Assembly (NCBI GenBank): GCA_008508345.1
Contig: QNGE01001220.1
Location: 1-64,000 of the forward strand
DNA length: 64,000 nucleotides
Source of the DNA: Paragonimus westermani
Lineage: Eukaryota; Platyhelminthes; Trematoda; Plagiorchiida; Troglotrematidae
Direction: 5' to 3'
The notes under the pieces were generated by a model that saw nothing but the letters and a program-made list of their open reading frames with translations, had not been told where the DNA came from and ran no database searches. Every line of letters starts with the position of its first letter. Positions within the stretch are counted from its first letter, which is position 1. The position numbers were made by a program, and so were the translations under genes. Below are positions 21,581 through 33,990 of this stretch, piece after piece.

Positions 21581-24500
21581 CTGGACTGTTTTCAGTTTGC
21601 TGGTGGGCCTTCATCTTGAGCGAAATATTCAAGCTTGTTTTCCAATATCTCGCAAAGGACGCTATTCCAATCGGTAAGGTACAACGTAGAGTTAAAAATG
21701 GATTATGACGCTACTTCCTCTAGCCTACCCAGATAGTTTACGCAAACTGGGACAATTCTCAATGCGCTACCAGCATATCACAGAGGACTTGATGTTAATA
21801 CGTATAATCCTCCATCAACCCCAACGTTTGTTAAGAAAAATGCTTGTGTCTTGCGGAAATAACCTTTTCGGGGTAACTACAGCAACAGTTGCACCGTTTG
21901 ACATAAACTTAGCATTTTCGTCATGCTGGTAAACCAGATGTGGAGCAACCTACCAGAATTCGTCGTAGATGCGTTCATAGCAGTGTAACTGAAGCTCAGA
22001 CGTGACTCACCAAGTTGGGACATGAAGCCAACTATTCAAAAAATTTCTCATTAAAATCTTTGCGGTATGGTGTAAACGATACCACTCAGCTTTTGCTTGT
22101 TTCATGTCACTGTGTAACTGTTGTATGCTTGATGGGCAGTGGCTGGATCGCCATTTTGTTCAGTATTCACAAATTTCTCCTTTGTCGGTGGTTTATTAGT
22201 GATATCTGATTGTAGAACCGTCCTATATGTATTCAGATGCATGTAAGCCCTCAAAAAATCCTTCAGCCTAAGCATTCTCTATGATTCCTATGAATCAAAC
22301 GAATCACACCGTAACAAAAAATGACACGTCAAAGTGCCTAGTAAAAAATGTATCCGTGGTACTTATGATTAAAAATAAAGGTTATTGAGCAACTAGTAGA
22401 TGCAACATTTTGTAGCATTCACTGTCTCACAACGGCTTATTTGCACCACCATCAAAATGCTACCAGACGATGCAGACAGACAATATTCAAATAACGATTA
22501 CTTTCACCCGTTAAAATTTGACTGGCAAGGCAACACAATTCGAAATCTAACTGGACCAAAAACCTAGAAGTGAATTACGGGGATGATCACTTATACTGAG
22601 GAGCCTACACTTCGTCGCTTACCTTGATAACCTTTAAATTTGGCTATGCTTGGTCTGCCACATACTGTTCTGTGTCCGAATTGAATCAAGTTATCTTTGC
22701 AGTTGCGTCATGCGGTAACTTTTTACAGGTAGGCTAACTTGCCAAAAGTACACGTTTGTTTATACTTATGAGCAATTGGGTTCTTAAATCCATACATGGC
22801 TGTGTGGGAGTGTCCGTACGCAGTGTACTCCAGGAGTTGTCTTTTCCTCAGGAAAACTTACTTTCCCCGGTAGTAGTTTACTGTCAATAAGTTTTTACCT
22901 TTTGGTGTACTGGTACAAGCTACTCACAGTGTTCGTGTGACACATTTTTTAAGATCTTAAGAGATATCAAGATAGATGTTTGGCTTGCTCGGCCTAGTCA
23001 GGCGCATTTGTGGCTAAGACAGGTAAGTGGATCATCATTTCGACGGCCAACTACGCAGACAAAAAAATCAACTGAAAGAGGAATGAACAATCTTTGGTTA
23101 TGCTTTATTTGGGACAACCAGAGACATCAGGATTTAGTAGCGCTTGTGGCAAAGTGAATTCAGTGTTCATGCACTCTCTCTACACATCGTGAGACCGATT
23201 TTGATGGAAAACACCTGAATAATAGCTTAAAACTAGTGATGTTGGCAAGGTTGCTAAACTGATTACCGCAAACTGAAAGATGTGGGCGGGGTTTGAATGC
23301 TTTGTCCATTCTTGAACTTTTGTGCGGCAAATTTAACTTATTGATGGTAGCCTACTAAATGTCTTAGGCGTTCACAATAATCTTCGCGTTGCAAACTCTG
23401 AAATTCAGTTCCTCTACCCCACAATTTCTGAAGCAAGAAAGAGTGCCGTATATAGTCTTATTGTGGTTTTTGAAGTTCTGGTGCCACTCAGTACACCAAC
23501 AAGTCGTCCCGGTGAACCCGGTTAAGACTTAAATTGTGCCATCAATGTGTCACAGTAGCCCAGTTAATTTATGATATTTAAAGACGGACATACTTGATTT
23601 CAGGGAAGTGTTTACCTCACCTAACAAAGAGCCTTTCCAATCCTTTGCGAACGGTTTCTCTGGGACGCAAAAGAAGTTGAATTTAACATTAATATCTAGA
23701 CACATTTTTAGACCACACATTTTTATCGAGCCAATGGGGCATCTATCGACATCAGTGCCCGTCATGTGTTACCTTTAAGTGGAGTGTTAAATTACTAAAT
23801 TCCCGAACAGTTGTAAACTGCTTTCTTAACACTGTAGCCATCTTGTGACCTCAATTCATTAATTTTTATTTTGTGAGGTTGACGTGAAATTCGCATTCAA
23901 TTTGGTACCAAAGGTCATGCCGTACTTGGCTTACCACCACTAGTGCACATGCTCACCCACAGTTCACGTCCATAGGTCTGGAAGAAGTCTTTAAGTGTTC
24001 TCCGCAAAATATACTTGAGGGTTACTTGTGGGCTATTTGACGAGCCTCAGTATCGGGGAAAATAGTTAACATATAAATTGAGCCTAGAGTGAATGTAATC
24101 TGAAACAAGTTTGTAGTAGACAATCCATCATTGGTTTTGTCGAAATTGTAACGTCAATCAAGCTGTAGATTCTCAGCATTGCTTATATTTACTAACGTCA
24201 ACGAGAGTCCGGAGTAGGCGGCATATTTCGCAATATCACCAAACTGAAACGTGGGAAGAAGTGATTTATACTGAGTCTTTCAAAAACCTCGGTTTGGTTT
24301 CTTAAAGACATTAGTTTTCACCTATGGGGTGATCAGAATACTTCATGGCATTCCAATATATTGTTCTTCTTTCTGACGATTGTTATTAAATCGGATGGCG
24401 TACACACGGCGATCATCGAAGGAATTACCAACAGTAATAGCTCAGTGACGATTGCACTCATCTTGTCGTTGAAGTTAGGGGATCAGTTTGGTCTTTTTGT

Positions 24501-24591
24501 TTGGAAAAAATTCTCAATATCTTTCGGGTCTGGACTGGTAGATCAATTACCAGCAGGCAAATTATATGCAGAGGGGGACCTTATTTTTTAA
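21581..24591. other. no recognisable gene
   Basis: A frame at 21705-21932 may be a decayed continuation of the integrase fragment. Otherwise there are short frames and AT-rich sequence. Confidence 0.5.
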
Positions 24592-24761
24592 ATTCCTTCA
24601 AATCGCGGCCAAAACTAAAACGGGGTCTTATGGTATTTCAAGGAATGAAATTTCACACGTCGCACAACGTTAATCAATCATTCACTGCAGCCGAATTCAG
24701 ATTTATCCGTCTTAACTCTTGTCAGTACATCCCTTTCAATTTGCAGAAACCTCACAAATGA
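24592..24761 (+). pseudogene. possible PLE linker remnant
   Basis: NSFKSRPKLKRGLMVF and NVNQSFTAAEFRFI resemble the part of Penelope-like proteins between polymerase and endonuclease, which usually reads as basic residues followed by a T-x-AAxLR motif. There is no reverse transcriptase or GIY-YIG motif next to it, so this is a weak call. Confidence 0.28.
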
Positions 24762-26164
24762 ATGCTGCTAGCTGGCAGAGAGAAACTCACCGATAATCTT
24801 AAAGCTACCTTGTGGCGATAGGGGATTCTTTATTAGTAAGCTGGGAACATATTGTGCCTGGTCACAATATAGTGGAGCGTACTTCATCTCAGATGTCAAC
24901 ATTCCGTTGGACATAATGAAGACTCTCAGTGAATCATTTAAATAGTCACTAAAATATACATTTGCTTAGAAACAGAAGAACACGTCATACCACCATCCTT
25001 GTAGCATCTAGCAAAGTGGAGTGATATGCATTGCAAATGCGATCTAGGAAAACGAGGCAAACAAACCTGGCTATCAACCGACAACCGCCATTAAGGAGTA
25101 TGCTGAAGTTCGTGTTAAATATTGTGGTCGTTTACTCCCTGTACACCATAGTGTTGGAATTGCCGACTCTTATAAAATGGCTAGCGTTAATCTCCAAACG
25201 AGGAGCGGCTAAATCATTCTTAGGCCAAACCAACCTGTCATCGCCTACTGTCATATTTAGTGATGTTCAGTTATGTTGAAGTATATTTTCTACCTACGAT
25301 CTAATTTTGCATTCGTTTCCTGTTCGCTGATACTCCGTTAATAAGAGACAATTTGTAAGAGATCACTCCTGTAGCCTAGTACGTAACATGTAAAATGAAC
25401 TGAAACAATTGTTCATACTGCTCATATTATTTAGGATCACTTGAGCAGATTATCCCGGTAGGAATAAGTGCAGACTGTTCAACCCAGCACATCAGCATCA
25501 ACGAATGTATATTAGCCAGTTGTGCCTGCATTAAAAGGATTAAGTACAAACACTGACACTTTCTAGCCTAAGGAACCAAAATTACATGTCATAATATACC
25601 TACACCAAAGCAGCATAATGACAAAAACATCTCACACAAAACTACCCTCAGTTGTTCACTGATTTCACGAATGTGTAGGACACGAAAACCACAATTCCAG
25701 TATGAGAATGTGACCGACACTGAAGAGGACTGGTTCTCCGTTCAGGTAACTTGTGGAATGGCTGGCCGACATAATCGAGACAACTAGGAAATAATTGTCC
25801 CTCAAACAAAAATCGACCACGTCTGACGGACACTTTCGGATTCGTCTTTAGCATATCAGCAGGTAAAATAAAAAAAAACAACAGATAACCATCACGAAAA
25901 GTAACTTGTTTTACACCCTGTTAGTCCGGGTGAGCACAATCTGTTTTTGATAACCAGAAATGGACAGTGAACGTTTGGGGTTTAGAACACGTTATAACTA
26001 AATCCAATACAAACTCTACTGTCGAACACGACACTTCTAGAACTGGTACCTGTGTGGACAAGAACTTTTGCTTGTAATAAGAACGGTCGTTGTAAAACCA
26101 CCCATTCAAAATACTTCTACCTGACGAGTACAAATAAGAACGAAATTGGTTGTACAGTGCTGGT
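24762..26164. other. no recognisable gene
   Basis: Short frames on both strands, none with a recognisable motif. Confidence 0.5.
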
Positions 26165-26830
26165 TTCCTGATTGGCATCTCGTTAAACTATAAAGGTAAT
26201 GACCTCCTCTGATGTTGAAACTTTGTTTGCCAACGTCTCTGATAGCAAGCTCGTTGACGTCACGTTAGACCATGTCACTGAAATTAGATTGGTATCATTA
26301 GTCTTTCTATGGCCAGATCAAACTATTAAGATTATTCGCATAAAGTGTTTCTATCTCCATTCATCAGCAGATTCTCTAAATAGGGTAGATAACAATGCAA
26401 TTTGCAGTCCACTGTCACACGTTTTTTGAAGCATACTCGGACCAGATGCTGCCAGGTTAAACGGAAGAAGGGATGATCCAAAAACGTTTTATTGTTGCGA
26501 ATATTTACTCTGTTTCAAAATCAACAACATGAAGGTGAATTTAATATTTCTTGAAAATTTTGCATCGCAAGTTGAGTCTTACTGAAATAAGGTAACAGCC
26601 ACATACATACAGGCCGCGCTAACTAAACAGGAGGATGACTCATTATCAGGTTTTGATTACTGGAAACCCATATAGACTAAGGCATATCTAGTGTTCAGTA
26701 GCTTTATGCCAGGCGCACAGAAAAGTGAAATAGTTGTGTCCCTATTTCACGGGGTTTGTCATCTTGTTGCGAGAAACTGGCTGATAAACGGGCTGAAACT
26801 ATTCTGAGAAAACCCGCACCGGTAAAAGCC
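26165..26830 (+). pseudogene. PLE copy C: decayed reverse transcriptase and linker
   Basis: The frame from 26199 opens with MTSSDVETLFANVSDSK. This matches motif A of Penelope-like polymerases (SFDVxSLFTNVPxxE), so the first catalytic aspartate is retained. Its end, NRVDNNAICSPLSHVF, matches YRQVDGVAMGSPLSPVL (motif B). No YVDD box is visible. At about 26715-26800 a further frame reads KSEIVVSLFHGVCHLVARN, resembling the linker motif KExxISLPFKGD. Spacing is about 200 bases shorter than in intact copies, which implies deletion. No GIY-YIG follows. Confidence 0.5.
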
Positions 26831-28478
26831 ACCCACAGGTTCCGGTTAGAAGCATTACAGGCGGCGGGAACACATTTAGCTGCTAATTAACTACATTGTA
26901 TGACGGTATCTGTGGTTATCTATCGTTTGGCGATTGCACCTTTTAACTTCAAACAAGAATCGTCTTGAAGCCGTATTCAGGTGCATATACAACATTTTGA
27001 AGTCCGTTTGCTTGGAAGAAAATTAAGCTATACCTGAAACATAAGGACCCAGTGTTTTCTTTCCCATTTCAAACGAAATCAAACAATCTGGTTATATCTG
27101 TAGTCACAGCCACAACCTTAGAAAAAGAAGGCACCGGGCTACATAAGTTGAGAAACGTTTACCCATAATGTCGAAGAATTTTGAGGTTTGTAGCGGAACA
27201 GCCCGAGTACCAAGCAACTCCATGCGCCCGCCCATGAGTTATGTCTGCTAGCAATTTCCCCACTTATCTTTGTAGCGTACACCACGTGGCAAACGATCTA
27301 ATTTTGTGCCAATTAAATCCAAGCTTGCTTGCAAAGACACAGGTGATGGTCAGTCGAGCACTGTCGTGGGGTTATACAATCTACCTTCGAGTACTCTCTC
27401 CCTTAAACTTTTCTCCGAACGTTCCAGGGTAGAGTGTAAGTAATATCCGATGGTCGCTTTCGAATCGCTACAAAAGTTTTGTCCAACCCCTTTCGAAAAA
27501 AAGCGCGAGAACCGAGTCTCACTTTTGTAAGACAGTCAGTAGTGAATTTCCTTGTCATGTTCAAGAGTTGAAATCTGTTAGTTTTCTTGAAAACATATTG
27601 TTCAGCACGCTATTGATTTCATTTTAATCTTAACCGGATTACAATATAAAGCCTTTGGATCCATTAGCTTGCGAATCTGCGATCGTGATTAGTATACTAC
27701 TTAAACGAGACTGCCTGTTAAACAACAATACCAACGAGCCACCAGCGATCTACCATGAACGATGTTCGTTTAATATTGGCCATTAATATTGGCCAACACC
27801 TGTTAATTACTGCTTGCTAATATCACATAAACCTACGCTATAAATATCTTACAAGATGCTTTAATTACAAAACTTTTGGTTGCATCTACCCATGTACATT
27901 TTCCCCGTTTTTGAGGTACTTTGCCGTTTGATCCACAAGCGTTAAACTAATAACCCATTCGTTGTGTTTCATCATACTTTGTGCCCACCTTGCTGCCTCT
28001 TGTTAATCTCCATCAATAGTTGTCACCTGGACCAGTCTTACCAGCAAGTGACACAGACGTCAGTCGATATTCCGACGTTGGCCTGTGTGCAACCACACTA
28101 ATAACTTATTGAAACAACTGCAGAAACTGCTGATGAGATTCCGGTGTAACTTTTCAGCGTAAGACATCTGACGTGTTACTTGTGGTCTTTTACTAATTCA
28201 TCGGAAGAAGTCACCATATCAAATACCGTTTAATGACGTTAACCACCCTCATCCGACGTCAGTTCTGTGATGCCTTGGGGCGCTGTGTTGTCCGTATTCC
28301 GCTTTTTTAAGTGACAACCACGCCAACTCTTGCAGAGCCTTTCGTAAATGCGGGTGACAAACTTTTGTGGGCAACACATCCATTATTTCTTTCTACACCC
28401 AGAACCCATCTCGGAGAACCAACATGACAGGAGAAACGAAGCTGCTTTAGTTTCTCTGAACACGACCGCAGTTTTCAG
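26831..28478. other. no recognisable gene
   Basis: Contains a 13-bp direct duplication (ttaatattggcca, 27770-27795) and short frames. The frame 27241-27432 has no motif. Confidence 0.5.
27770..27795. repeat. 13-bp tandem duplication
   Basis: ttaatattggcca occurs twice in direct succession. The core tggcca is palindromic. Confidence 0.95.
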
Positions 28479-28613
28479 CTGTTAATTTTGATGTTGTTGA
28501 AGCACCCGGTGTAGAGTGGACAGCAGACCAACACATCAAGAATCTGCAAAAAATCCAGATGGTTCCTTGTAGAATTGCTCGATCAATTTGTCCAGTTCTA
28601 TGTACGAAGTCCT
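28479..28613 (+). other. candidate exon (unassigned)
   Basis: A 135-nt segment is bounded by a textbook acceptor (gttttcag before 28479) and a strong donor (gtaagtg from 28614). It is open in one frame for 44 codons, containing VVEAPGVEWTADQHIKNLQK and CRIARSICPVLC. The two leading bases and one trailing base give it phases that join without a shift to the open segment at 28730. I do not recognise the protein. A decayed mobile-element frame with chance splice sites is the alternative. Confidence 0.35.
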
Positions 28614-28729
28614 GTAAGTGTTTTTAGAACTTTGTTTGTGACTTTTAAAAAGTTCACGAAATTGTTATGTCTAGATTTTAACTGATGATTATTTGAGCGT
28701 GCTGTCTTTAAACCTGGCAACCACTCTAG

Positions 28730-28854
28730 TTGACATCGTGCTTCTCTGCACGGCTACCAGTGACGCTGCAGAGAACCATCGATTTAAGCGGACTTCGAAG
28801 GCTGCACTTCTTGAGGTTACTGGTGAAAAAACGTATTCTGTAAATGTTGAATAA
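28730..28854 (+). other. candidate second exon (unassigned)
   Basis: It follows an acceptor-like ctctag (AG at 28728-28729) 116 nt after the donor at 28614. Read in the phase left by the preceding candidate exon it is open to TAA at 28852. It includes DIVLLCTATSDAAENHRFKR and SKAALLEVTGEK. Beyond the stop, the same frame stays open to 28921, so the TAA may be a disabling mutation. A hairpin of 9 bp (28742-28750 with 28767-28775) lies inside. Function unknown. Confidence 0.3.
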
Positions 28855-28921
28855 GACGTTTTAGAAGAGTTGGGGATTAATTACGAATCTACGAAAATGA
28901 GTAGGGTGGATCAACTAGCAT

Positions 28922-31520
28922 AGCAACAAGAAAAACGGCACTGTTCATCCTGAAACAAATGCAACAAAATATGTGGTAGTTCTGAACTTCCCTCGGTAAA
29001 CTGAGCAAACATTGGAGTATAAGATCGAAGGATTCAACAGATATTTCAATTCGAGCGAAATTTTTGTTGTACCTGGGTTAGATTGTAGCACAGTGCACTA
29101 ACCACAGCGTGTTGACTTACTTACTCAGGCATAATGATGGAAGTTTAATTCGAGGAACTTTGAAGAAATATTCCGAGATAGAACAACATTAAGTTTTGAA
29201 GTGTAAGTGGCTTACGCATCCCACTGTTTTGGGAGGCCGACATTTTTCTGTATAGTGCGCGCAATGTGGATAATCAAGGGAACCGTTCAAGTTTCCTTTT
29301 GCGTAATTTTCACCGGATAGAAGTAGTGTTATATGGGTGACGCCTACTAGTTACACTTGATAGATGAAACGACGTACGGGCACTTATGTGTCAAAGCGAA
29401 TATTCCATGTTGAATGAAGGTGGCCAAACGGTTAGTCTCAAAACGGCCAATTAATTGCAAACAGTTGGCCCTGGTGACCCTCAGCTAAGTGGTGAGCAGC
29501 CGTTTCACGTTGTTGGTTGTAGTAGCATCATACACATGGGAGGCTCTTGCCAACGACCCTTAACCAAACGTTAGATTGCCGCCCAAAAACATTTACTAGG
29601 CCACGTGGTCACGGCCACTAGGGTTACATGAGGGTATGCGGATTATTTTCCCCACCATGTGGACCTCACTCTTCTTGTAGGTTGAAGTAAGTCTATTTTG
29701 GTTCACTTGCAAGCGATTAAACTTCCACCACGACCCCACAACCGAGTGAAAGGAGGTTTTGCGAATATTCGGCATCCGTGATCGAAGCATGCTCGTTTGC
29801 ATGTTGGCCACAAACGACCGATCAGTTTTAACCCGTTTAAAAAACCGTTATAGCTGAAGAAAATCGAGTAGTGAAGATGAGAATTGGTCTAACGGAAGTA
29901 GTCTTGATAAAAACCGTTGGATGGATCAGTTGACGATTCCACCATCCATTATACTGACGGGACAGGATCTACAGGGTAGCCAACAATCACAGTGTGGTTG
30001 ACGGGAGCGATCTCTCGTTCAAGGTAGGGTTAACCACACCGCCAGACATGCATAACAATCACGCGTATTAAGTCCTTAGTAATGAACACCATTTACTCAT
30101 CCAATGAGAACACATGCATTAGTTGGAGCATTTTATATTGTCAGAAAACGTGCGACAAGTACGTTGTCAAACGATATCTTGGGTATAAATGGTACAAATC
30201 TGAATGTGAAAATAACAGGTACGTAAAATGGTCGCTGAGAATGAAAGGTGATTATTTTCTGTGCTACTTTTCTTTTTATTAATTAAAACAGACTGAGAAC
30301 ATCAAGGATAGTCTGGCGTAATATATAAACAAAAAGTTTTTGTTATTTTCGATTACTTCAGAGAAATTGCAAAAATTTGGCAATGGACACCAGCCCGGTC
30401 GTTTTAACATGAGTAGTGAATAAAGGGACAATTAAACAAAGGACGAGTGATATCATGACCAAAATTAGGAGGGGACAGCTTGCTGCTGAAAGCAATTTCA
30501 ATTTGAATTTATAAAATTAACGTGTGAAGCTTTCTGTCGTTCTGGTGTGGGAGTAATTTAGGTCTATTTGTGTGTGGCCTAAAACAAAACCGTTAACTCC
30601 AAACTGGAAATATCTTTGTTGTTTATTTTCTCTGAGCAAAAGTTCAATGAACATTTTTGAATAAACTTATCAGAGTGCTTGGACAATTTCATATTAATTA
30701 GCTTTATCCTTCAAATTGTCAGTCGCCTTTGTTTGGAATATGTCAACGTGAACAGTCTGCATTTTTTCCTGTGGGAACATCGTTTGCGTAGGTGATAGAA
30801 TAAAATTGAAAACTGTTGATCGTATGCAACGGTTTCTCTTGGTTGGCTCATTGTTTACAGTATTATGAATTTCGATTGATAACAACACTATCGGACAGGC
30901 GGGGAAAGCGTTTTGTTAAACATTGGCGAGCTTCAGTGAGCAAGGTTTACTGTCTGAATCTCTGTTAAGTCAAGCAGTTGTGTGATACTTCCGGTTGCTG
31001 TGAAGTTTTGCACACCACGACGATAAGTTTTTCGGCGATAACCGGTTGTTTTGATTCGGTCATCGAGTTTTGAATACCAGCATAAAAACCGATATTCGAA
31101 ATTGCCGGGAAGCCAAAATCAAATGATACAAGCTCGTCAGCGATAACTCAACTCGTTTTGCAAATATAAGGGTATGTTTAGCCCATGATATATTGGAAGC
31201 TGAAAAGGGTTTTTGAAGCATTCTCTTTCTTCACATTCAATCGAAATAACGGTTGAACGACTCTTTCTTGCACGGTCAATATATTTCAAGTTTTTGCTTA
31301 TGGTCTGCCACTCCATCTTTGTCAAGTTATCTCAGTTAAGCTGTTGTTTTGTTAAGTTCTTCGTGTTCAGGCTTAGTCTGCGTTACGGAAGTAATAGGAG
31401 CGGTTGACGATCAATAACTTTGAATTTAATGTTTATCGAATCAGCATTTCAGTGCACAGACCAAAGTCTTCCAAAAATAAAACAATATGAACTCAGCGTT
31501 TGATTCGGTAAGAAGCGAGT
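28922..31520. other. no recognisable gene
   Basis: AT-rich, with short frames only. An imperfect inverted pair (tgtggttgac / gttaaccaca) lies at about 29992-30038. Confidence 0.5.
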
Positions 31521-31538
31521 TTATAGTAAAGAAGGAGG

Positions 31539-31849
31539 TTGAGGATTGTTCGATGTGTCCAAAATGCACACAATTGCGAATCAGTTCTTAAAATTATGGA
31601 AGATATGAAACAGAAGGCTGACTCGAATTTTGTCACAGATGTAGAAGTTCTGGAAAACAAAAGAATTAGTTTAGAGAACTGCGACAGTAATTCATGGGAA
31701 CTAGCCATAGTTTTATGGGAAAACTTCAGCGGGCTCGACCAGGTAATGTTCGAGTGAAGGTTGCAAAACAAACTGATCAAGTGGTTGCACATAATGAGGA
31801 AATTTTGAAAAGTTTACGAAGCAGGCAAAAGTGGGTGGTTAACGATACC
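31539..31849 (+). other. coding-like stretch, unassigned
   Basis: A frame open to 31757 reads KIMEDMKQKADSNFVTDVEV and NSWELAIVLWENFSGLDQ. Just after it, a second frame continues to about 31867 with VKVAKQTDQVVAHNEEILKS and RQKWVVNDTEY. A donor-like GTAATG lies at the frame change (after GACCAG, about 31743). GTAAAAG follows near 31855. The hydrophilic, helix-like composition suggests a genuine or decayed protein. It could be one frameshifted exon. I recognise no family. Confidence 0.3.
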
Positions 31850-31867
31850 GAGTACGTAAAAGCCTGA

Positions 31868-32842
31868 TACCAGCAACAGTTTTTCTTGTGTTCAGTATGT
31901 GTTTAACCGTATGCTAATTTCAGTTTGACGACCGTGCTATACCCGTAAGTGAAGGTCACTGACCAATGAGATTATGTGAGCATTTACCCATAAACAAAAG
32001 GAAATCCTGGTTCACTCTCCAGAATTCATGTTGTGGTTGTAACTCACTACTGAGATGTTCGAAATGATCTCGGGACTGAAACTTCATAGCACAGCGTTAT
32101 ATTGTAAATTTTGCACAGAAGAAAAGTCAGTTCGTCTTATCAGCCGGATTATCGCAAATCCTGCCAAGACCTATCCCGAGATATTACATCCAATCAATAC
32201 ACACAGAATTTCAAATGGTTGCTGTATGATCATCTTGCTTCTTGTGTTTGAATGTGTTGTCTGCGGGAATCCACATATTTTCAAAAGACACCGTCCTCTT
32301 GGAGAAACAGATTACTGACGATCAGGAACAAAACCCAAGTTTTTGCTAACACGACCCTTAACTCAAAATAATCATCAGCTGCTTAGTGAGTTAGGTTGTC
32401 ATTTTCGCTTAACATCATTCAACCTCCCGAATGGACAGCATTTGCAAATCAGTTATCCCGTAGATATATTGGCCAACTTTTCGTTCTGTCGCAAAGACGG
32501 GATAAAATGATGTTTTACATAGTTCTTCCAAGTGGACTGTTAGCGAAGGTTCGAGTGTGTGAACATTTAAGCTCAAGAAGGAAAATTCGTGCTTTGCTGA
32601 ACCTCCCCATATGTCAAGATTGATCTAGTATACTTTCCTGGTGTTTGTGACAACCGATGACTTTTCGGATTGTAACCTTAACAACAACGATCGTAACTCA
32701 GCTTTGTAAGACGACAAGAAAATCACAGTGTTTTGCGAAACATTAACCAAACGAAACTCAGCAAAATATAAAGACGGACTTAGCCAGTTACATACGTAGG
32801 ACTGAAACGGACAGACTACTTGAACGATCGTTTGTTCAACAG
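31868..32842. other. no recognisable gene
   Basis: Frames at 32055-32318 and 32396-32623 are open but carry no motif I can name. Confidence 0.45.
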
Positions 32843-32966
32843 GGAGATGAGAAGGAGAATATGGGAAGAAGCGAAGATGTGTAGCGAGAAATTTGAATGT
32901 CCGCCAAGTTATCCGCTTGATAAAGCGAAGCGAAATTACGGCGTCTACAAGCCCGATCCTCCACAA
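32843..32966 (+). other. candidate exon (unassigned)
   Basis: A 124-nt segment is preceded by tttgttcaacag and followed by gtttgt, a weak donor. The open frame reads MRRRIWEEAKMCSEKFECPP then SYPLDKAKRNYGVYKPDPPQ. Its charged, proline- and tyrosine-containing composition is protein-like. The antisense frame (32625-32966 minus) looks like a shadow. No family recognised. Confidence 0.3.
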
Positions 32967-33825
32967 GTTTGTTTCAGTATATTCATGTTTGTTTCCAGCA
33001 ATGAGTGTGATTTATAATAAGGCTGAAGCCGGGTGCTTTCTATTAGGGTCTTTGGGGAAGCAGCCACTTAAAACTGGGCTATTAGTTAAAGTCCGTCTTG
33101 TACGTTCAAAACCTGTCAATCTGACATTGCAGCTGCCATGTTTTGCAATTCTCGATTGCTGGCCCTGACATGCCCATGAAGTTTTACTGTCTGTTAATTT
33201 AATCTGTGACTTCCGCTCTGGGAGACAGCTCAGCCATTTGCAGTTTATTACCACTCAGATGATCAAATTAAATGAAATGGTAACCTTCAGACATACATCA
33301 AAATAGATTCCTCAGTAAGTTGGCCCAGTCGATAATCAACCCCATAAACACTGAGGTATTACGACCAGCGAGATACTAACAACATTGTTTCTATGCTCAT
33401 TGGTCCAGCACAAGAGGTAGTTAGGTGAATGTGGTCAGCGTTCGCTGAGTGTCCTGGCTTGGGTTATACATACGAAAAGTGACTGATTAAACGATAGTGG
33501 TCTTCCAGAAGTAGAACGAATCGCGTCTGTACTTTCTCAACTGATCGTACTCTCCGACTAATTGAACGCTATCAAACACCGTTTTGGTAGAGTGTTGGCC
33601 ATATATTTATGTATTGCTGATTGTTTTTATATACCCCACCGTAATAGCCAGCTACCTAAATCGGAGCTGAGTGCTAAAAGTTCTGACTAAAGGCTAACAA
33701 TGTTAGCTGACGTGTACATTGCAACAACATTTAATTTTCTCACATCGGTTACACATTTAAGCGAATGGACAGATAGACCAGTAATCATATATGCTGATTC
33801 AGTCGTGCCCAATTTGAAGTTAATG
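32967..33825. other. no recognisable gene
   Basis: A frame ending at 33168 stays open for 90 codons but shows no motif. Confidence 0.45.
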
Positions 33826-33990
33826 GTGCAACGGTGAACACGGCTTCCCCATGAGAGAGTGGCTGTTGTTCTAGTCTGGGCCGTGGCACGGATATGTTCT
33901 ATTTCTGGTGAGCATTAACAACAGCGGAACTGGAATCTAGTGGTTCATTTCTGAAGAGGTCAACCACTAAGTTTGTAGGAATGCGATAGC
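33826..33990 (+). repeat. SINE-like repeat, copy 1
   Basis: The segment aligns, with many substitutions, to the tRNA-derived repeat at 53511-53690. Shared landmarks are a gtgaacacgg A-box-like start (about 33833), gggccgtggcacggatatg (33879-33897), and gaactggaatctagtg with ttcatttctgaagagg (about 33927-33959). The B-box region (gttctagtctggg) is eroded, so this copy is old. Confidence 0.5.

Noticed and set aside
28742..28775. 9-bp hairpin ttctctgca / tgcagagaa
   Set aside because: A prokaryote-type terminator makes no sense in this context; it lies inside a coding-like segment and is probably incidental.
29992..30038. Imperfect inverted repeat tgtggttgac / gttaaccaca
   Set aside because: Short, imperfect and without target duplications; not enough to propose a transposon.
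32625..32966. 113-codon minus-strand frame
   Set aside because: It is the shadow of the candidate plus-strand exon at 32843-32966; its composition is less protein-like.
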